Positions 43,551-52,658 of a stretch of DNA of 64,000 nt are shown piece after piece. This DNA comes from CAVVYA01 sp963752345 (GTDB lineage: Bacteria > Pseudomonadota > Alphaproteobacteria > SMXQ01), in NCBI GenBank assembly GCA_963752345.1, contig CAVVYA010000012.1, positions 62,001 through 126,000 of the forward strand, in the 5' to 3' direction. Position numbers and translations under genes: made by a program. The notes under the pieces were generated by a model, which was not told where the DNA came from, did not search any database, and was given only the letters and a program-made list of their open reading frames with translations. The first letter of the stretch is position 1. Every line of letters starts with the position of its first letter.

Positions 43551-44045
43551 ATGTCACGCCTTTCCCTTTTCAACAGCCCCCTACTTTTGGGCTTCGACCA
43601 TTTCGAGCGGGTGCTCGACCGTGTGTCGCGCGCCTCGGGTGACGGCTATCCACCGTATAATGTGGAGCAGACCAGCCCCGATGCCTTGCGCATCACGCTC
43701 GCGGTGGCGGGCTTCAAACGCGATGAATTGACCGCAACCATCGAGGACAACGAACTGGTGGTGCGCGGTAAGCAGGCCGACGACGATGGCCGGGTCTATT
43801 TGCATCGCGGCATTGCGGCTCGTCAGTTTCAGCGCCGGTTCGTTCTGGCGGAGGGAATTGAAATCGCGGGCGCTTCGCTCGGCAACGGGTTGCTCAGCAT
43901 CGATCTGCTGCGGCCCCATGTCGAGCCGAAGACCCGGACGATCGATATTCGCGACAGCGAATCGACGAACGGCGCGGGAAGTGGTTCGATTCATGTGGAA
44001 AACTCGCCATCCCAGACGAAGCCGAGCGAGCGGCAGGGCCCATAA
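43551..44045 (+). CDS. Hsp20 family small heat-shock protein
   Basis: ATP-independent holdase chaperone of 164 aa, IbpA-like. N-terminal FNSPLLLGFDHFERVLDRV; alpha-crystallin domain from about residue 35 to 125, with YNVEQTSPDALRITLAVAGF, ELVVRGKQADDDGRVYLHRGIAARQFQRRFVL and the A.x.nGvL-like GASLGNGLLSIDLLRP. The C-terminal tail is longer and Ser-rich, without a clear IxI motif other than IDI. Strong gaggaggt ribosome site, possibly masked by the hairpin upstream. Followed by DUF1150, its usual alphaproteobacterial partner. Confidence 0.94.
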   Translation: MSRLSLFNSPLLLGFDHFERVLDRVSRASGDGYPPYNVEQTSPDALRITLAVAGFKRDELTATIEDNELVVRGKQADDDGRVYLHRGIAARQFQRRFVLAEGIEIAGASLGNGLLSIDLLRPHVEPKTRTIDIRDSESTNGAGSGSIHVENSPSQTKPSERQGP

Positions 44046-44098
44046 AGCCCTTATTAACAGTTGGCACGTATAGTTAAGAGTAGGATAGGAGGCTGGCG

Positions 44099-44317
44099 AT
44101 GACTGCTATGCAGCACCATTCCCCGATCATGTCGGACCACGACCTGGCGTCCCTGGGTCTGCAGGAAGTGGCCTATGTGAAAGCCGTGAGCACCGAAGGC
44201 GGCATCGCCTATGCTGTTCATGCCGCCGATGGCACGGAGATCGCCGTGATGCCGGATCGCGATGTTGCGTTCGCAGCGATTCGTCAGAACGACCTGCGTC
44301 CGGTCAGCGTTCACTGA
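44099..44317 (+). CDS. DUF1150 family protein
   Basis: 72-residue protein of unknown function. LGLQEVAYVKAV and YAVHAADGTEIAVMPDRDVAFAAIRQNDLRPVSVH are the conserved core of DUF1150, which accompanies Hsp20 genes in many alphaproteobacteria. ATAGGAGG lies seven bases before the ATG. The 53-base gap to hsp20 suggests co-transcription. Role in stress response is inferred from linkage only. Confidence 0.9.
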   Translation: MTAMQHHSPIMSDHDLASLGLQEVAYVKAVSTEGGIAYAVHAADGTEIAVMPDRDVAFAAIRQNDLRPVSVH

Positions 44318-44389
44318 CCGGCGTCCACGGCTCCCGCCGGGCACACGCCGTGCGCCCGGATCAATTCCCTTAGAACTGAAAAAAGTGCC

Positions 44390-44854
44390 TCAGGCGGCGT
44401 GGCTCGTCGCCGTTTCCGTGAGCAGCGCATAGAGCGCGTCCGAGGTATCGGAGCCGCGCAGCTTTTCGCACATCTCGCGATCGCGCAGCAGACGCGACAC
44501 CCGGGCCAGGGCCTTGAGGTGATCGGCACCCGCCGTTTCCGGCGCCAGCAGCAGGAAGATGAGATCGACCGGCTGCTCATCCACCGATTCGAAATCGATC
44601 GGCGTATCGACCCGGGCGAATACGCCATACAGGCGCTTCAAACCGGGCAACTTCCCGTGCGGAATGGCCACGCCGGCGCCGACGCCGGTGGTGCCCAGCC
44701 GCTCGCGTTCGAGCAGCACTTCGAAAATGGTTCGTTCATGCTGCCCGGTCAATCCGGCGGCGAAGCGTGCAAGTTCCTGCAAGGCCTGTTTCTTGCTGGG
44801 AGCGCGCAAGGTCGGAATGATGCTGTTGGGTGTCAGCAAATCGGCGATCTCCAT
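44390..44854 (-). CDS. ptsN: Nitrogen PTS EIIA component
   Basis: EIIA-Ntr, 154 aa, the terminal phosphate acceptor of the regulatory PTS, which receives phosphate from NPr (its gene opens this window). MEIADLLTPNSIIPTLRA; the active-site His in VGAGVAIPHGKLPGLKRLYGVFAR; VDLIFLLLAPETAGADHLKALARVSRLLRD. Normally it is preceded by rpoN and hpf; here the hpf slot holds an unusual ORF. Influences potassium transport and stress responses in other bacteria. Confidence 0.95.
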   Translation of the reverse strand: MEIADLLTPNSIIPTLRAPSKKQALQELARFAAGLTGQHERTIFEVLLERERLGTTGVGAGVAIPHGKLPGLKRLYGVFARVDTPIDFESVDEQPVDLIFLLLAPETAGADHLKALARVSRLLRDREMCEKLRGSDTSDALYALLTETATSHAA

Positions 44855-44883
44855 AGGGCGTTCCTCAGTCCTGCTCCGGCAGG

Positions 44884-45279
44884 TTATTCATGCGACGGGC
44901 ACTGTTGGCCATCGCCGCAGTTGGGTACAGGATCCAGCGTCATATCAAACGCCGGATAAAGGCTATCCGCGTCATTTGGGCCGCGGAACGGAGTTCCCTG
45001 GCCTATCGGGCTGGAATTGGCCGCGCCGAACGGTTGGACCCCGCGTGGCAACACGATGTCCGCTTCATTGGCGCCATCGAGATACTGGATCACGAATGCT
45101 GTCTGATTGGCCCCGTTGCGGCGCCGCGGGGCGGCGTCGACCTCGAGCTGTTTACCGGTCACCGAAGGCTGCATGATCCCCGATATGAAGTCCGATACAA
45201 AACGAACGGGTCCCGTCAGCGGGAGGTGGAGCAGGGCGGTGAAGGGCGGCACCTTAGGACCCGTATTGGGTGAAGTCAA
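44884..45279 (-). CDS. Unrecognised 131-codon ORF in the hpf position
   Basis: Lies exactly where alphaproteobacteria usually keep the ribosome hibernation factor hpf, between rpoN and ptsN. The frame is open for 131 codons but most of it matches nothing I know. An internal Met begins MQPSVTGKQLEVDAAPRR, close to a typical HPF start (MQxSVxGKQxxVxxAL), and a later NDADSLYPAFDMTLD resembles the HPF segment ADxxYxAFDAA. It could therefore be a diverged or decayed hpf. The opposite strand also has an open frame (44890-45273), so coding status is uncertain. Codon usage is less GC-biased than in its neighbours. Confidence 0.35.
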   Translation of the reverse strand: MTSPNTGPKVPPFTALLHLPLTGPVRFVSDFISGIMQPSVTGKQLEVDAAPRRRNGANQTAFVIQYLDGANEADIVLPRGVQPFGAANSSPIGQGTPFRGPNDADSLYPAFDMTLDPVPNCGDGQQCPSHE

Positions 45280-45302
45280 TGGAAACTCGGAATGGGTATA
45301 AA

Positions 45303-46824
45303 CTATTCTAATTCAACGGTTTTTTCACGTCGGCGCTGCACTGAAGACGGGATTCTGAGGGCCTCTCGGTATTTGGCCACGGTGCGTCTGGCGATGCCCA
45401 CCCCCTCGCCGTTCAGGATCTCCACGATGCGGTCGTCGGACAGCACCTCATCGGGCTTTTCCCGGTCGATCAGTTCCTTGATTCGGAAGCGCACGGCCTC
45501 CGCGGAGTGGGCGTCGCCACCCTCGGACGAGGCGATCGAGGAGGTGAAGAAATACTTCAATTCATAAATCCCACGCGGCGTCGCCATGTATTTGTTGGCC
45601 GTCACGCGGCTGACGGTGCTCTCGTGCATTTCGATGACTTCGGCGATGTCGCGCAGCGTCAGTGGCCGCAGGTGCTGCACGCCGCGCAGGAAAAAGCCCT
45701 CCTGACGGCGCACGATTTCGGTCGAGACCTTGAGGATCGTGGTGGCGCGCTGGTGCAGCGAGCGCACCAGCCAATTGGCCGATTGCAGCCGGTCGGCGAG
45801 ATAGTCGCGGTCCTGCTTGCTGCTGGTCCCCTGGACGATCCGCGCATAGTACTGCTGGTTGACCAGAACGCGCGGCAGGGTCTCGGCATTGAGCTCGATC
45901 TGCCAGCCGCCCTTGGCCTGCGGCTTGACCAGCACGTCGGGCGTGATCGGCTGCGAAATCTGGGTTTCGAAGACCAGGCCCGGTTTGGGATTGAGCGCCT
46001 TGATCTCTTCGATCATCTGGGCGATGTCCTCGGCATCGACGCCGCAGATTCGGCGCAACCCGGCGAGGTCGCGCTTGGCCAACAGGTCGAGGTGCGCGAG
46101 CAGCGCCTGCATGGCCGGGTCGAGCCGGTCCTTCTCGCGCAGTTGCAGGCTCAGGCATTCGGCCAACGAGCGGGCATAGAGGCCCGGCGGATCCAGATGC
46201 TGCAGCTTGCGCAGCACCTCGGCGACGCGCTCCGCGGAGCAGCCGAGCATGGTGGCGACTTCGGCGAGGTCACCGATCAGATAGCCCGCCTCGTCCAGCA
46301 TGTCGGTGAGATGAATGGCGATCAGCCGGTCGGCGGGATCGGAGAACTCTATGTTGATCTGCGCCAGCAGATGGTCGCGCATCGAGACATCGTTCTGGAG
46401 CGTTTGCTCGATGCTGTATTCGTCGTCGTCGAACCCACCGCCGACGGGCGCCTTGCCCCAGTCGGCAAAGGCTTCGGTGTTGTTCGCCACGCCATCGGCA
46501 GCCGAATCGTTGCTGAACATGTTGCCGAAGTCGGTATCCAGCGGCGTATCGCCGTCGCTCGGCTGGTGGTCGGAGGCGGTGAGCTCGGCGGTATCGGGTC
46601 CATCGCCCTCGACCTCCTCCTTCCCGGGACTGCTCCGTGTCCGGCGCGGCTTCGCCGCTTTCGGCGTCCTCGCGCTCGAGGAGCGGGTTCTGCTCGAGCT
46701 CCTGCTCGATATAGGCCGATAGCTCGATATTGGAGAGCTGCAACAGCTTGATCGCCTGCTGCAGTTGCGGCGTCATGACCAGAGCCGTGGTCTGCCGCAG
46801 CGTCAGCTTGGGGGTAAGCACCAT
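45303..46824 (-). CDS. rpoN: RNA polymerase sigma-54 factor (one frameshift)
   Basis: Directs transcription from -24/-12 promoters with enhancer-binding ATPases. Region I: MVLTPKLTLRQTTALVMTPQLQQAIKLLQLSNIELSAYIEQELEQNP pattern, Gln/Leu rich. An acidic region II follows, then the core-binding domain (LECLSLQL-like AECLSLQLREKDRLDPA; LNPKPGLVFET), the HTH (LRDIAEVIEMHESTVSRVTANKYMATPRGIYELKYFF) and the RpoN box region near the end (RRTVAKYREALRIPSS). An extra G near 46620 in the acidic linker splits the gene; corrected length about 506 aa. Follows lptB by 11 bases. Confidence 0.95.
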
Positions 46825-46835
46825 CTGCGCGCGCC

Positions 46836-47652
46836 TTACAGGCTGAATCGCTCTCCGAGATAAACGCGGCGCACGTCTTCGTGCGACACGATCTCCGAGG
46901 GCGCGCCCTCCATCAGCACATGACCATCATGGAGGATATAGGCGCGATCGACGATTTCGAGGGTTTCACGGACATTGTGGTCGGTGATGAGGACGCCGAT
47001 CCCACGATCCTTGAGATGCAAGACCAGGTCGCGAATGTCACCGATGGCGATCGGGTCGATGCCGGCGAGCGGCTCGTCGAGCAGCATGAACTGCGGCCGC
47101 GAGGCGAGCGCCCGGGCAATCTCGACGCGGCGGCGCTCGCCGCCCGACAGGGCCATCGCCGGGGTGCGGGCGAGATGGGTGATGGAAAATTCGGCGAGCA
47201 GCTCTTCGAGCATGGCCTCGCGGTTTTCGCGGATCGGCTCGGTGACCTCGAGGATGGAGCGGATGTTGTTGGCGACCGACAGCCCGCGGAAGATCGAGGC
47301 CTCCTGCGGCAGATAGCCGACGCCGAGCCGGGCGCGGCGATACATCGGCAGGTCGGTGATGTCCTCGCCGTCGAGAGTGACCGTGCCGTAGTCGGCTGCC
47401 AGCAGGCCGGTCATGATGTAGAAACACGTCGTTTTGCCGGCGCCGTTCGGGCCGAGCAGGCCGACCACCTCGCCGCGCTGCACCTGTATGCTGACGTCGC
47501 GCAGGACCGGGCGTTTCTTGAAATGCTTGCCGATGTTTTGCGCGCTGAGTCCCGGATTGTCGCGGATCAGTTGCGGGCCGGAGCGCTGAGTTCCTTCGGT
47601 GGAGGATGGTCCTGTCGGTGAGACGGTGCCGGGAGAATTCGGATCGAACCAT
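46836..47652 (-). CDS. lptB: LPS export ABC transporter ATP-binding protein LptB
   Basis: ATPase powering extraction of LPS from the inner membrane with LptFG. Walker A GLLGPNGAGKTTCFYIMTG; Q-loop YLPQEASIFRGLSV; signature MALSGGERRRVEIARALA; Walker B FMLLDEPLAGIDP; switch His LITDHNVRETL. The open frame without a start reaches back through NPGLSAQNIGKHFKKRPVLRDVSIQVQRGE, typical LptB N-terminal sequence. The best start is ATG 47652, which requires a one-base insertion near 47646; a minimal ORF begins only at 47483 (GTG) and would lack the first beta strands. Overlap with lptA is close (stop 47660). Confidence 0.93.
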
Positions 47653-47659
47653 AATGCGC

Positions 47660-48646
47660 TCAGTTCGCGGACTGGCTGGGAGCGCCGGACGGCGGCGCGG
47701 CGGCGGCGTCCGGCTTGCGCTCGGGCACAATGAGCGCCCGCACGGGACCGCCCGTACCCTCGACTTCGTGCTGACGATGCGGCTCACCCCTGTACGCAAA
47801 TTCACTTCCGCGGCTTCACCATTCAGCTGATTCCGGCCTCGCGTAATCTTAACCGATCCCATCAGGTTGGCGATACCAGTTTCCTCCATGTAGACAGCGC
47901 GGTTGCCGCGGGCCACTTCCTCCGGACTCGTGATGAGCACGTTGCCGAAGGCGTCGAGCCGATGCAAGCGGCTCTCGTCGCGGGCGCTGGTGCCCCCTGG
48001 CGCGGGCTTCTGAGCTCGGCCGCGCCGGCGGTTTCGCGCCAGGCCTGCTCGGCGCGGGTTTGGTCGAAGCCGGCGTCGCCGCGCGCTGCTCGGCGTTTTT
48101 GAACTGCGCGGTGAGCACGTCGGCGCGGATCCGGCGGCCATCCGTCACCACGACCGCGTCGCCGCGCGCCACGGCGAGATCCTTCTGCTCCCAATATTCC
48201 AGGCTGTCGCGCGCCGTGATCTTCTCGCGCGGCGTATTCAGGCGCAGATTCTTTCCCGTCATCACCAGCACGCCGTTGTCTATGGTATAGACCGCGCGGT
48301 CGCCGAAGGCCGTGTCGGTCGGCGTGGTGATGCGCACGTTGCCGTTGGCTTCGACACGCCACACCTCGGTGGCGCCGCTCGCTGCCTTGCGGTAGTGCGC
48401 GGTCAGGGTGTCGCCGTGAACCGTGGTGTCGCCCTTGATGGCGCGCGCGTTGCCGCGCGCGACGTAGATGTTGTCGTTCTGATGCCACTCGATACCCTGG
48501 TCGGCCAAGACCTCGAGCGGCTTGTCGTCATTGCCGCCACCGAGCCCCAGACCGAGGCCCTGCGCCATGACCGCGGTCGCGCCGATGGCGAGCGCGCACA
48601 ACGCGCCCAGGCCAATGCGCGCCGCCCGCTTGGCCGCCCATGTCAT
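47660..48646 (-). CDS. lptA: LPS transport periplasmic protein LptA (two frameshifts)
   Basis: Periplasmic bridge carrying LPS from LptC to LptD. Signal peptide GLGALCALAIGATAVMAQG; the OstA fold is seen as two repeats, IEWHQNDNIYVARGNARAIKGDTTVHGDTLTAHY and LAVARGDAVVVTDGRRIRADVLTAQF, then after the shifts DAFGNVLITSPEEVARGNRAVYM and SVKITRGRNQLNGEAAEVNLRTG. Shifts lie around 48010-48030 and near 47773; the corrected C-terminus is PDAAAAPPSGAPSQSAN. The middle is Pro/Ala-rich. ATG 48646 overlaps the lptC stop. Confidence 0.9.
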
Positions 48647-49383
48647 CACGGTTTCTTCTCCGGCGCTGCGGCGGGCCTGCTCGGCGCGGCGTCTCCCGCG
48701 TGCGGATAGAGCACGAGCCGGGATTTTCCGGTGAAGATGATGGTCTTGCCCTTGTCGGTGAAACGGAAGCCCTCGCCCTGAATATCGCCCGCGGGTCCTT
48801 GGCCGGTTGTCGGCTCGTGGCCTACGCCGGCGCCGCTGTTCAGGTCGATCGTGGCGCTCGGGCTTTTGAATTCATAGCCCGAGTCGTGAAACAGGTTGAC
48901 GTCGCCCGACAGATCGAGCTGCTGGGATTTCTGGCCATAGAGGCCGGAGCGGGCGGTCAGCGCCACCCAGCTTCCGTCCTTCATGGTCATGTCCGCCTTC
49001 GGATTGTCGAGCGTGATGAGATCGGATTTGGCCGATTGCTGGCTCGCCACCTCGGCGGTCACTTCATAGGGCAGATTGTTCTCGTCGAGCCCGGTGTAGC
49101 GCGGATTGACCATGTTCAGGCTTTCCGCGTCTTCGTGGCCGCTCTGAGATGCGCCGTTCTGGAAGGTCCCGTCGCGCGAGCGGAGCTGGGGCCACACGAT
49201 GACGAGCGTGATCAGGATGAGCGCAATGGTGGCCGAAACCAGCTTGGTCAGTTGCACGAAGCGCGAATAGCGTCCGCCCGGATGCCGGCTTGCCCGCGCC
49301 CCGCGAATCGGCAACGTGACCGCGTCCGCCTGCGTCGCGCGGCGAGCCGGCTGGTTGGCCAAGGGGCGGGCCGCCGTCGTCAT
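48646..49383 (-). CDS. lptC: LPS export system protein LptC
   Basis: Bitopic inner-membrane protein linking LptBFG to LptA. 245 aa: a cytosolic N-terminal stretch, one TM (LVSATIALILITLVIVWPQL), then a periplasmic beta-jellyroll with LNMVNPRYTGLDENNLPYEVTAEVA, MTMKDGSWVALTARSGLY and VNLFHDSGYEFKSPSATIDL. The C-terminus is Pro/Ala-rich. Its start overlaps the kdsD stop by four bases and its stop overlaps lptA. Confidence 0.92.
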   Translation of the reverse strand: MTTAARPLANQPARRATQADAVTLPIRGARASRHPGGRYSRFVQLTKLVSATIALILITLVIVWPQLRSRDGTFQNGASQSGHEDAESLNMVNPRYTGLDENNLPYEVTAEVASQQSAKSDLITLDNPKADMTMKDGSWVALTARSGLYGQKSQQLDLSGDVNLFHDSGYEFKSPSATIDLNSGAGVGHEPTTGQGPAGDIQGEGFRFTDKGKTIIFTGKSRLVLYPHAGDAAPSRPAAAPEKKP

Positions 49384-50417
49384 GCGACACCGGCCCGCAG
49401 GCAGTCGTGGATATGGATGATGCCGACGACCTCGCGGCTCTCGACCACGAACAGCGCGGTGATGGCGCGCTCATTCATGACCGCGAGTGCCTCGGCCGCC
49501 AAGGCCTTGGGCCGGATGGTCACCGGCGCGCCGGTCATCACGTCGCGCACCTGCTTGCTCGGTAGGGTGGGTGACATGTGGCGCCGTAAGTCGCCGTCCG
49601 TGACGATGCCGATCAGCTTGCCGCGGCCATCGACCACGCCGACGCAGCCGAAATGCTTGGCCGTCATCTCGATCAGTGCGTCGGCCATGACGGCGTCATG
49701 GCCGATCAGCGGGATTTCGGGCGCGCGATGCATGATGTCGGCGATCTTGAGCAGCCGGTGTCCGATCTGGCCGCCCGGGTGGAATTTCTGGAAATCGTCG
49801 GTGGTGAAGCCGCGCCGCTCCATGAGCGCCACCGCCAGCGCGTCGCCGAGCGCCATGGTCATGGTGGTGGAGGTGGTCGGCGCCAGGCCGATCGGGCAGG
49901 CCTCGTCGGCCGGCGGCAGCACGAGCGCCACATCGGCATTGTCGGCGAGCGAACTGCTGGCGCCGCTGGTGATGGCGATGAGCGGGATGCGGAAGCGCCG
50001 CGTATGGGCGACGAGGTCGGCGAGCTCCGCCGTACCGCCGGAATTGGAGATGGCGATCACCACGTCGTCCGGCGTCACCATGCCGAGATCGCCATGGCTC
50101 GCTTCGGCCGGATGGACGAAGAAGGCTGGCGTGCCGGTCGAGGCGAGCGTCGCGGCGATCTTGTGCGCGATATGGCCGCTCTTGCCGATGCCCGAAACCA
50201 CCACGCGGCCCTTGCATTTGGCCATGCGGTCGAGGGCGGCGGAAAACCGCTCGTCGAGGGCGCGGGCGAGGGCGTCCAAGCCCACGGCCTCGACCTCGAA
50301 CACGCGGCGCGCGACCGCCATGTCGCCGGCGACGACCCGGTTGCGGGCGCTGACGGTGGCCTGGGATTTGATGGGCACCACCTTGCCGCTCGTCGCCTTT
50401 GCCTTAGGGGCCTTCAT
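49380..50417 (-). CDS. kdsD: Arabinose-5-phosphate isomerase (KpsF/GutQ family)
   Basis: Converts ribulose-5-phosphate to arabinose-5-phosphate, the precursor of Kdo in LPS. 345 aa. SIS domain: GRVVVSGIGKSGHIAHKIAATLASTGTPAFFVHPAEA pattern with active-site SNSGGTAELADLV and the HGDLGM loop. Two CBS domains follow (IMHRAPEIPLIGHDAVMADAL and VRDVMTGAPVTIRPKALAAEAL). The Kdo/LPS context (lptC, lptA, lptB) supports the assignment. Confidence 0.93.
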   Translation of the reverse strand: MKAPKAKATSGKVVPIKSQATVSARNRVVAGDMAVARRVFEVEAVGLDALARALDERFSAALDRMAKCKGRVVVSGIGKSGHIAHKIAATLASTGTPAFFVHPAEASHGDLGMVTPDDVVIAISNSGGTAELADLVAHTRRFRIPLIAITSGASSSLADNADVALVLPPADEACPIGLAPTTSTTMTMALGDALAVALMERRGFTTDDFQKFHPGGQIGHRLLKIADIMHRAPEIPLIGHDAVMADALIEMTAKHFGCVGVVDGRGKLIGIVTDGDLRRHMSPTLPSKQVRDVMTGAPVTIRPKALAAEALAVMNERAITALFVVESREVVGIIHIHDCLRAGVA

Positions 50418-50625
50418 GTCCGCTCCGACACGTTTTGCAAAATCGCTGATCTGTCCGCCACTTAGACCGAATCCCCAGTCCCTATGTTTACTCCAACCGG
50501 AGGATCAATCAAAGACTGGAAAAAATTGATGAACAGCCCGGGATAAACTCCGGTCCGGCAGGCCGATGGCGGAGCGGCAGGCGGCCAGCGGTGCGATGAT
50601 CGGCGACGGTCGCTGAAAACCGCGC

Positions 50626-51249
50626 TCAGTGGGCGAAGATATCCTCTTCGGCCCATCCGGCCAGATCGAGATTGGCGCGGTAGGGCAGGAAGCGGAAGCA
50701 GGCCTGAGCCAGTTCGGTGCGCCCCTCGCGGGCCAGCATCTCGTCGAGCTTCGCCTTCAGCCGATGCAGGTATAGCACGTCCGAGGCGGCATACTCGATC
50801 TGCTCCTGGGTCAGCTTGGCGGCGCCCCAATCAGAGCTCTGTTGCTGCTTGGAGATTTCGACGCCGATCAGGTCGCGGCAGAGGTCCTTCAGCCCATGGC
50901 GGTCGGTGAAGGTGCGGGTCAGACGCGAGGCGATCTTGGTGCAATACACCGGGGAGCAGTCGACGCCGAGGTAATGCTTGATCGCGGCCACGTCGAACCG
51001 CGCGAAATGGAACAGCTTGGTTACATTGGGGTCGGCAAGGAGGGCAGCCAGCCGCGGCGCCCGATAAGGAATGATTTCGCTCGGCCCGGGGAATTGCACC
51101 AGATGGGCGTTGCCGTCGCCGCTCGACAGTTGGATCAGGCACAGGCGGTCGCGCAGATGCCGGAGACCCATGGTCTCGGAATCGACGGCGACGCTGGCGC
51201 CGAAGTCGATCCCCTCAGGCAGGTCGTGCTGATGCAGGTAGTTGGTCAA
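50626..51249 (-). CDS. rnd: RNase D-like 3'-5' exonuclease
   Basis: 207 aa, the catalytic DEDD domain only, without the HRDC domains of full RNase D; this short form is common in alphaproteobacteria. Motif I VAVDSETMGLRHLRDRLCLIQLS; motif II LFHFARFDVAAIKHYLGV; motif III YAASDVLYLHRLKAKL. A TTG at 51249 is the only available start with a plausible purine-rich upstream sequence (ggaacgaag). Probably trims tRNA precursors; notably it neighbours tRNA-Leu. A 208-base gap without genes separates it from kdsD. Confidence 0.88.
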   Translation of the reverse strand: MTNYLHQHDLPEGIDFGASVAVDSETMGLRHLRDRLCLIQLSSGDGNAHLVQFPGPSEIIPYRAPRLAALLADPNVTKLFHFARFDVAAIKHYLGVDCSPVYCTKIASRLTRTFTDRHGLKDLCRDLIGVEISKQQQSSDWGAAKLTQEQIEYAASDVLYLHRLKAKLDEMLAREGRTELAQACFRFLPYRANLDLAGWAEEDIFAH

Positions 51250-51342
51250 ACGGCTTCGTTCCGGCCCGGATCGTGCGCGCCGCCCAGGCTCGGCCAGGGC
51301 TGGCGGGGCTGACGGCGGGCTTCTGCGTCAGCCGAAAAAAGT

Positions 51343-51429
51343 TGGTGCCCGGGAGAAGACTCGAACTTCCACGAGGTTTCCCCCACTAGAACCTGAATCT
51401 AGCGCGTCTACCAATTCCGCCACCCGGGC
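51343..51429 (-). tRNA. tRNA-Leu (anticodon CAG)
   Basis: 87 nt including encoded CCA. Acceptor gcccggg/cccgggc; anticodon stem ctaga/tctag around ttcaggt giving CAG; a long type II variable arm (tgggggaaacctcg) and T arm (ggaag-ttcgagt-cttct... with one weak pair). Reads CUG, the dominant Leu codon in this GC-rich genome. Confidence 0.96.
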
Positions 51430-51689
51430 ACTGTCGGGTCGTCACCGCGGAGCCTGGCTGCGCCGAGGTCGCGAGCCGGTCTGGATAAACGTCGGCGCGA
51501 GTAAAGTCAACCAGCGCGCCGGTCTAAGTGCCGGAATGCCATCGCTGTTGACGCGCCCCAGGCCGACCTAATATAGGCCCGCAGGGCGGCGGGGGCCAGC
51601 GCCGCCGGCTCTTCGGCTGCATCGCCCGGCCGCAGGCATGGCTATAGTGGCGCCGCCGGAATTCACGGCCGCGATCAGGGGAAGACGGA

Positions 51690-52635
51690 ATGACACTACG
51701 AAACGTGACGGTCTTCGGCGCATCGGGCTTCATCGGACGCCACCTCGTGCAGCGCCTGGCGCGCCTCGGCATCCGTGTCAAGGCCGTCGGACGGCGGCCG
51801 CAGAATGCGCAGTTTCTGACGCAGATGGGCGACGTCGGACAGATCGCGCCGCTCGGCGTCGACATCACCCAGGATGCCGCTGTGGCCGCCGCGGTGGCGA
51901 ACGCGGACGCCGTGGTCAACCTGGTCGGCATTCTCTATCAACGGGGCCGGAGCAGCTTCAAGGCGATCCATACGGATGGCGCCGAGCGCGTGGCGCTCGC
52001 GGCGCAGCGTGCTGGCGCTCAGCGCCTGGTACATGTCTCGGCGGTCGGCGCCGACGCGAATTCGCCCTCGCTCTACGCGCGGACCAAGGCGCTCGGCGAG
52101 GGCGCGGTACGCACCGCGTTGCCCAGTGCCACCGTCGTGCGCCCGAGCATCGTGTTCGGGCCGGAGGATGATTTCTTCAACCGCTTCGCCTCCATGGCGC
52201 GGTGCGTGCCGGCATTGCCGCTGTTCGGCGGCGGCACCACGCGCTACCAGCCGGTCTATGTCGGCGATGTCGCCGATGCCATCGTCAAAGGCCTGACGGA
52301 TCCCGGCGCGGCCGGCAAAACCTTCGAGCTCGGCGGCCCGCGCATCTATACCTTCGCCGAACTGATGGAATTGGTTCTGGCCGTGACGGAGCGCCGACGT
52401 CCGCTGGTCAAGCTGCCGTTCTGGATGGCCGATATCATCGGCACGTTCGCCGCGCTCGCGCCGGGCCGCCCGCCGTTGACGCGCGACCAGGCGAAGCTGC
52501 TGCGTATCGACAATGTCGCGGCGCCAGGCATGCCGGGGCTGGCCGAACTCGGGATCGAGTCCGACGGCCTGTGAAGTCATCCTGCCGACCTATCTGGATC
52601 GTTACCGCAAGGGCGGCCGGCGGCCACCCGAGTAA
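51690..52635 (+). CDS. Complex I NDUFA9 subunit-like NAD(P)-binding protein
   Basis: Extended short-chain dehydrogenase-like protein of the NDUFA9 family; in alphaproteobacteria such proteins are found with respiratory complex I. Nucleotide motif VTVFGASGFIGRHLVQRLARLG; VNLVGILYQRGRSSF; SLYARTKALGEGAVR; VRPSIVFGPEDDFFNRFA; and YQPVYVGDVADAI. An insertion near 52566 ends the frame early; corrected, the C-terminus reads ACEVILPTYLDRYRKGGRRPPE and stops at 52635 (about 314 aa). ATG 51690 follows gaagacgga. Confidence 0.88.
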
Positions 52636-52658
52636 CGCCGGGACGCGTGGCCCTGCCG

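Noticed and set aside
44890..45273. Plus-strand ORF MRRALLAIAAVGYRIQ opposite the hpf-position ORF
   Set aside because: No ribosome site, and the minus-strand frame has the better syntenic and partial HPF match; neither is secure.
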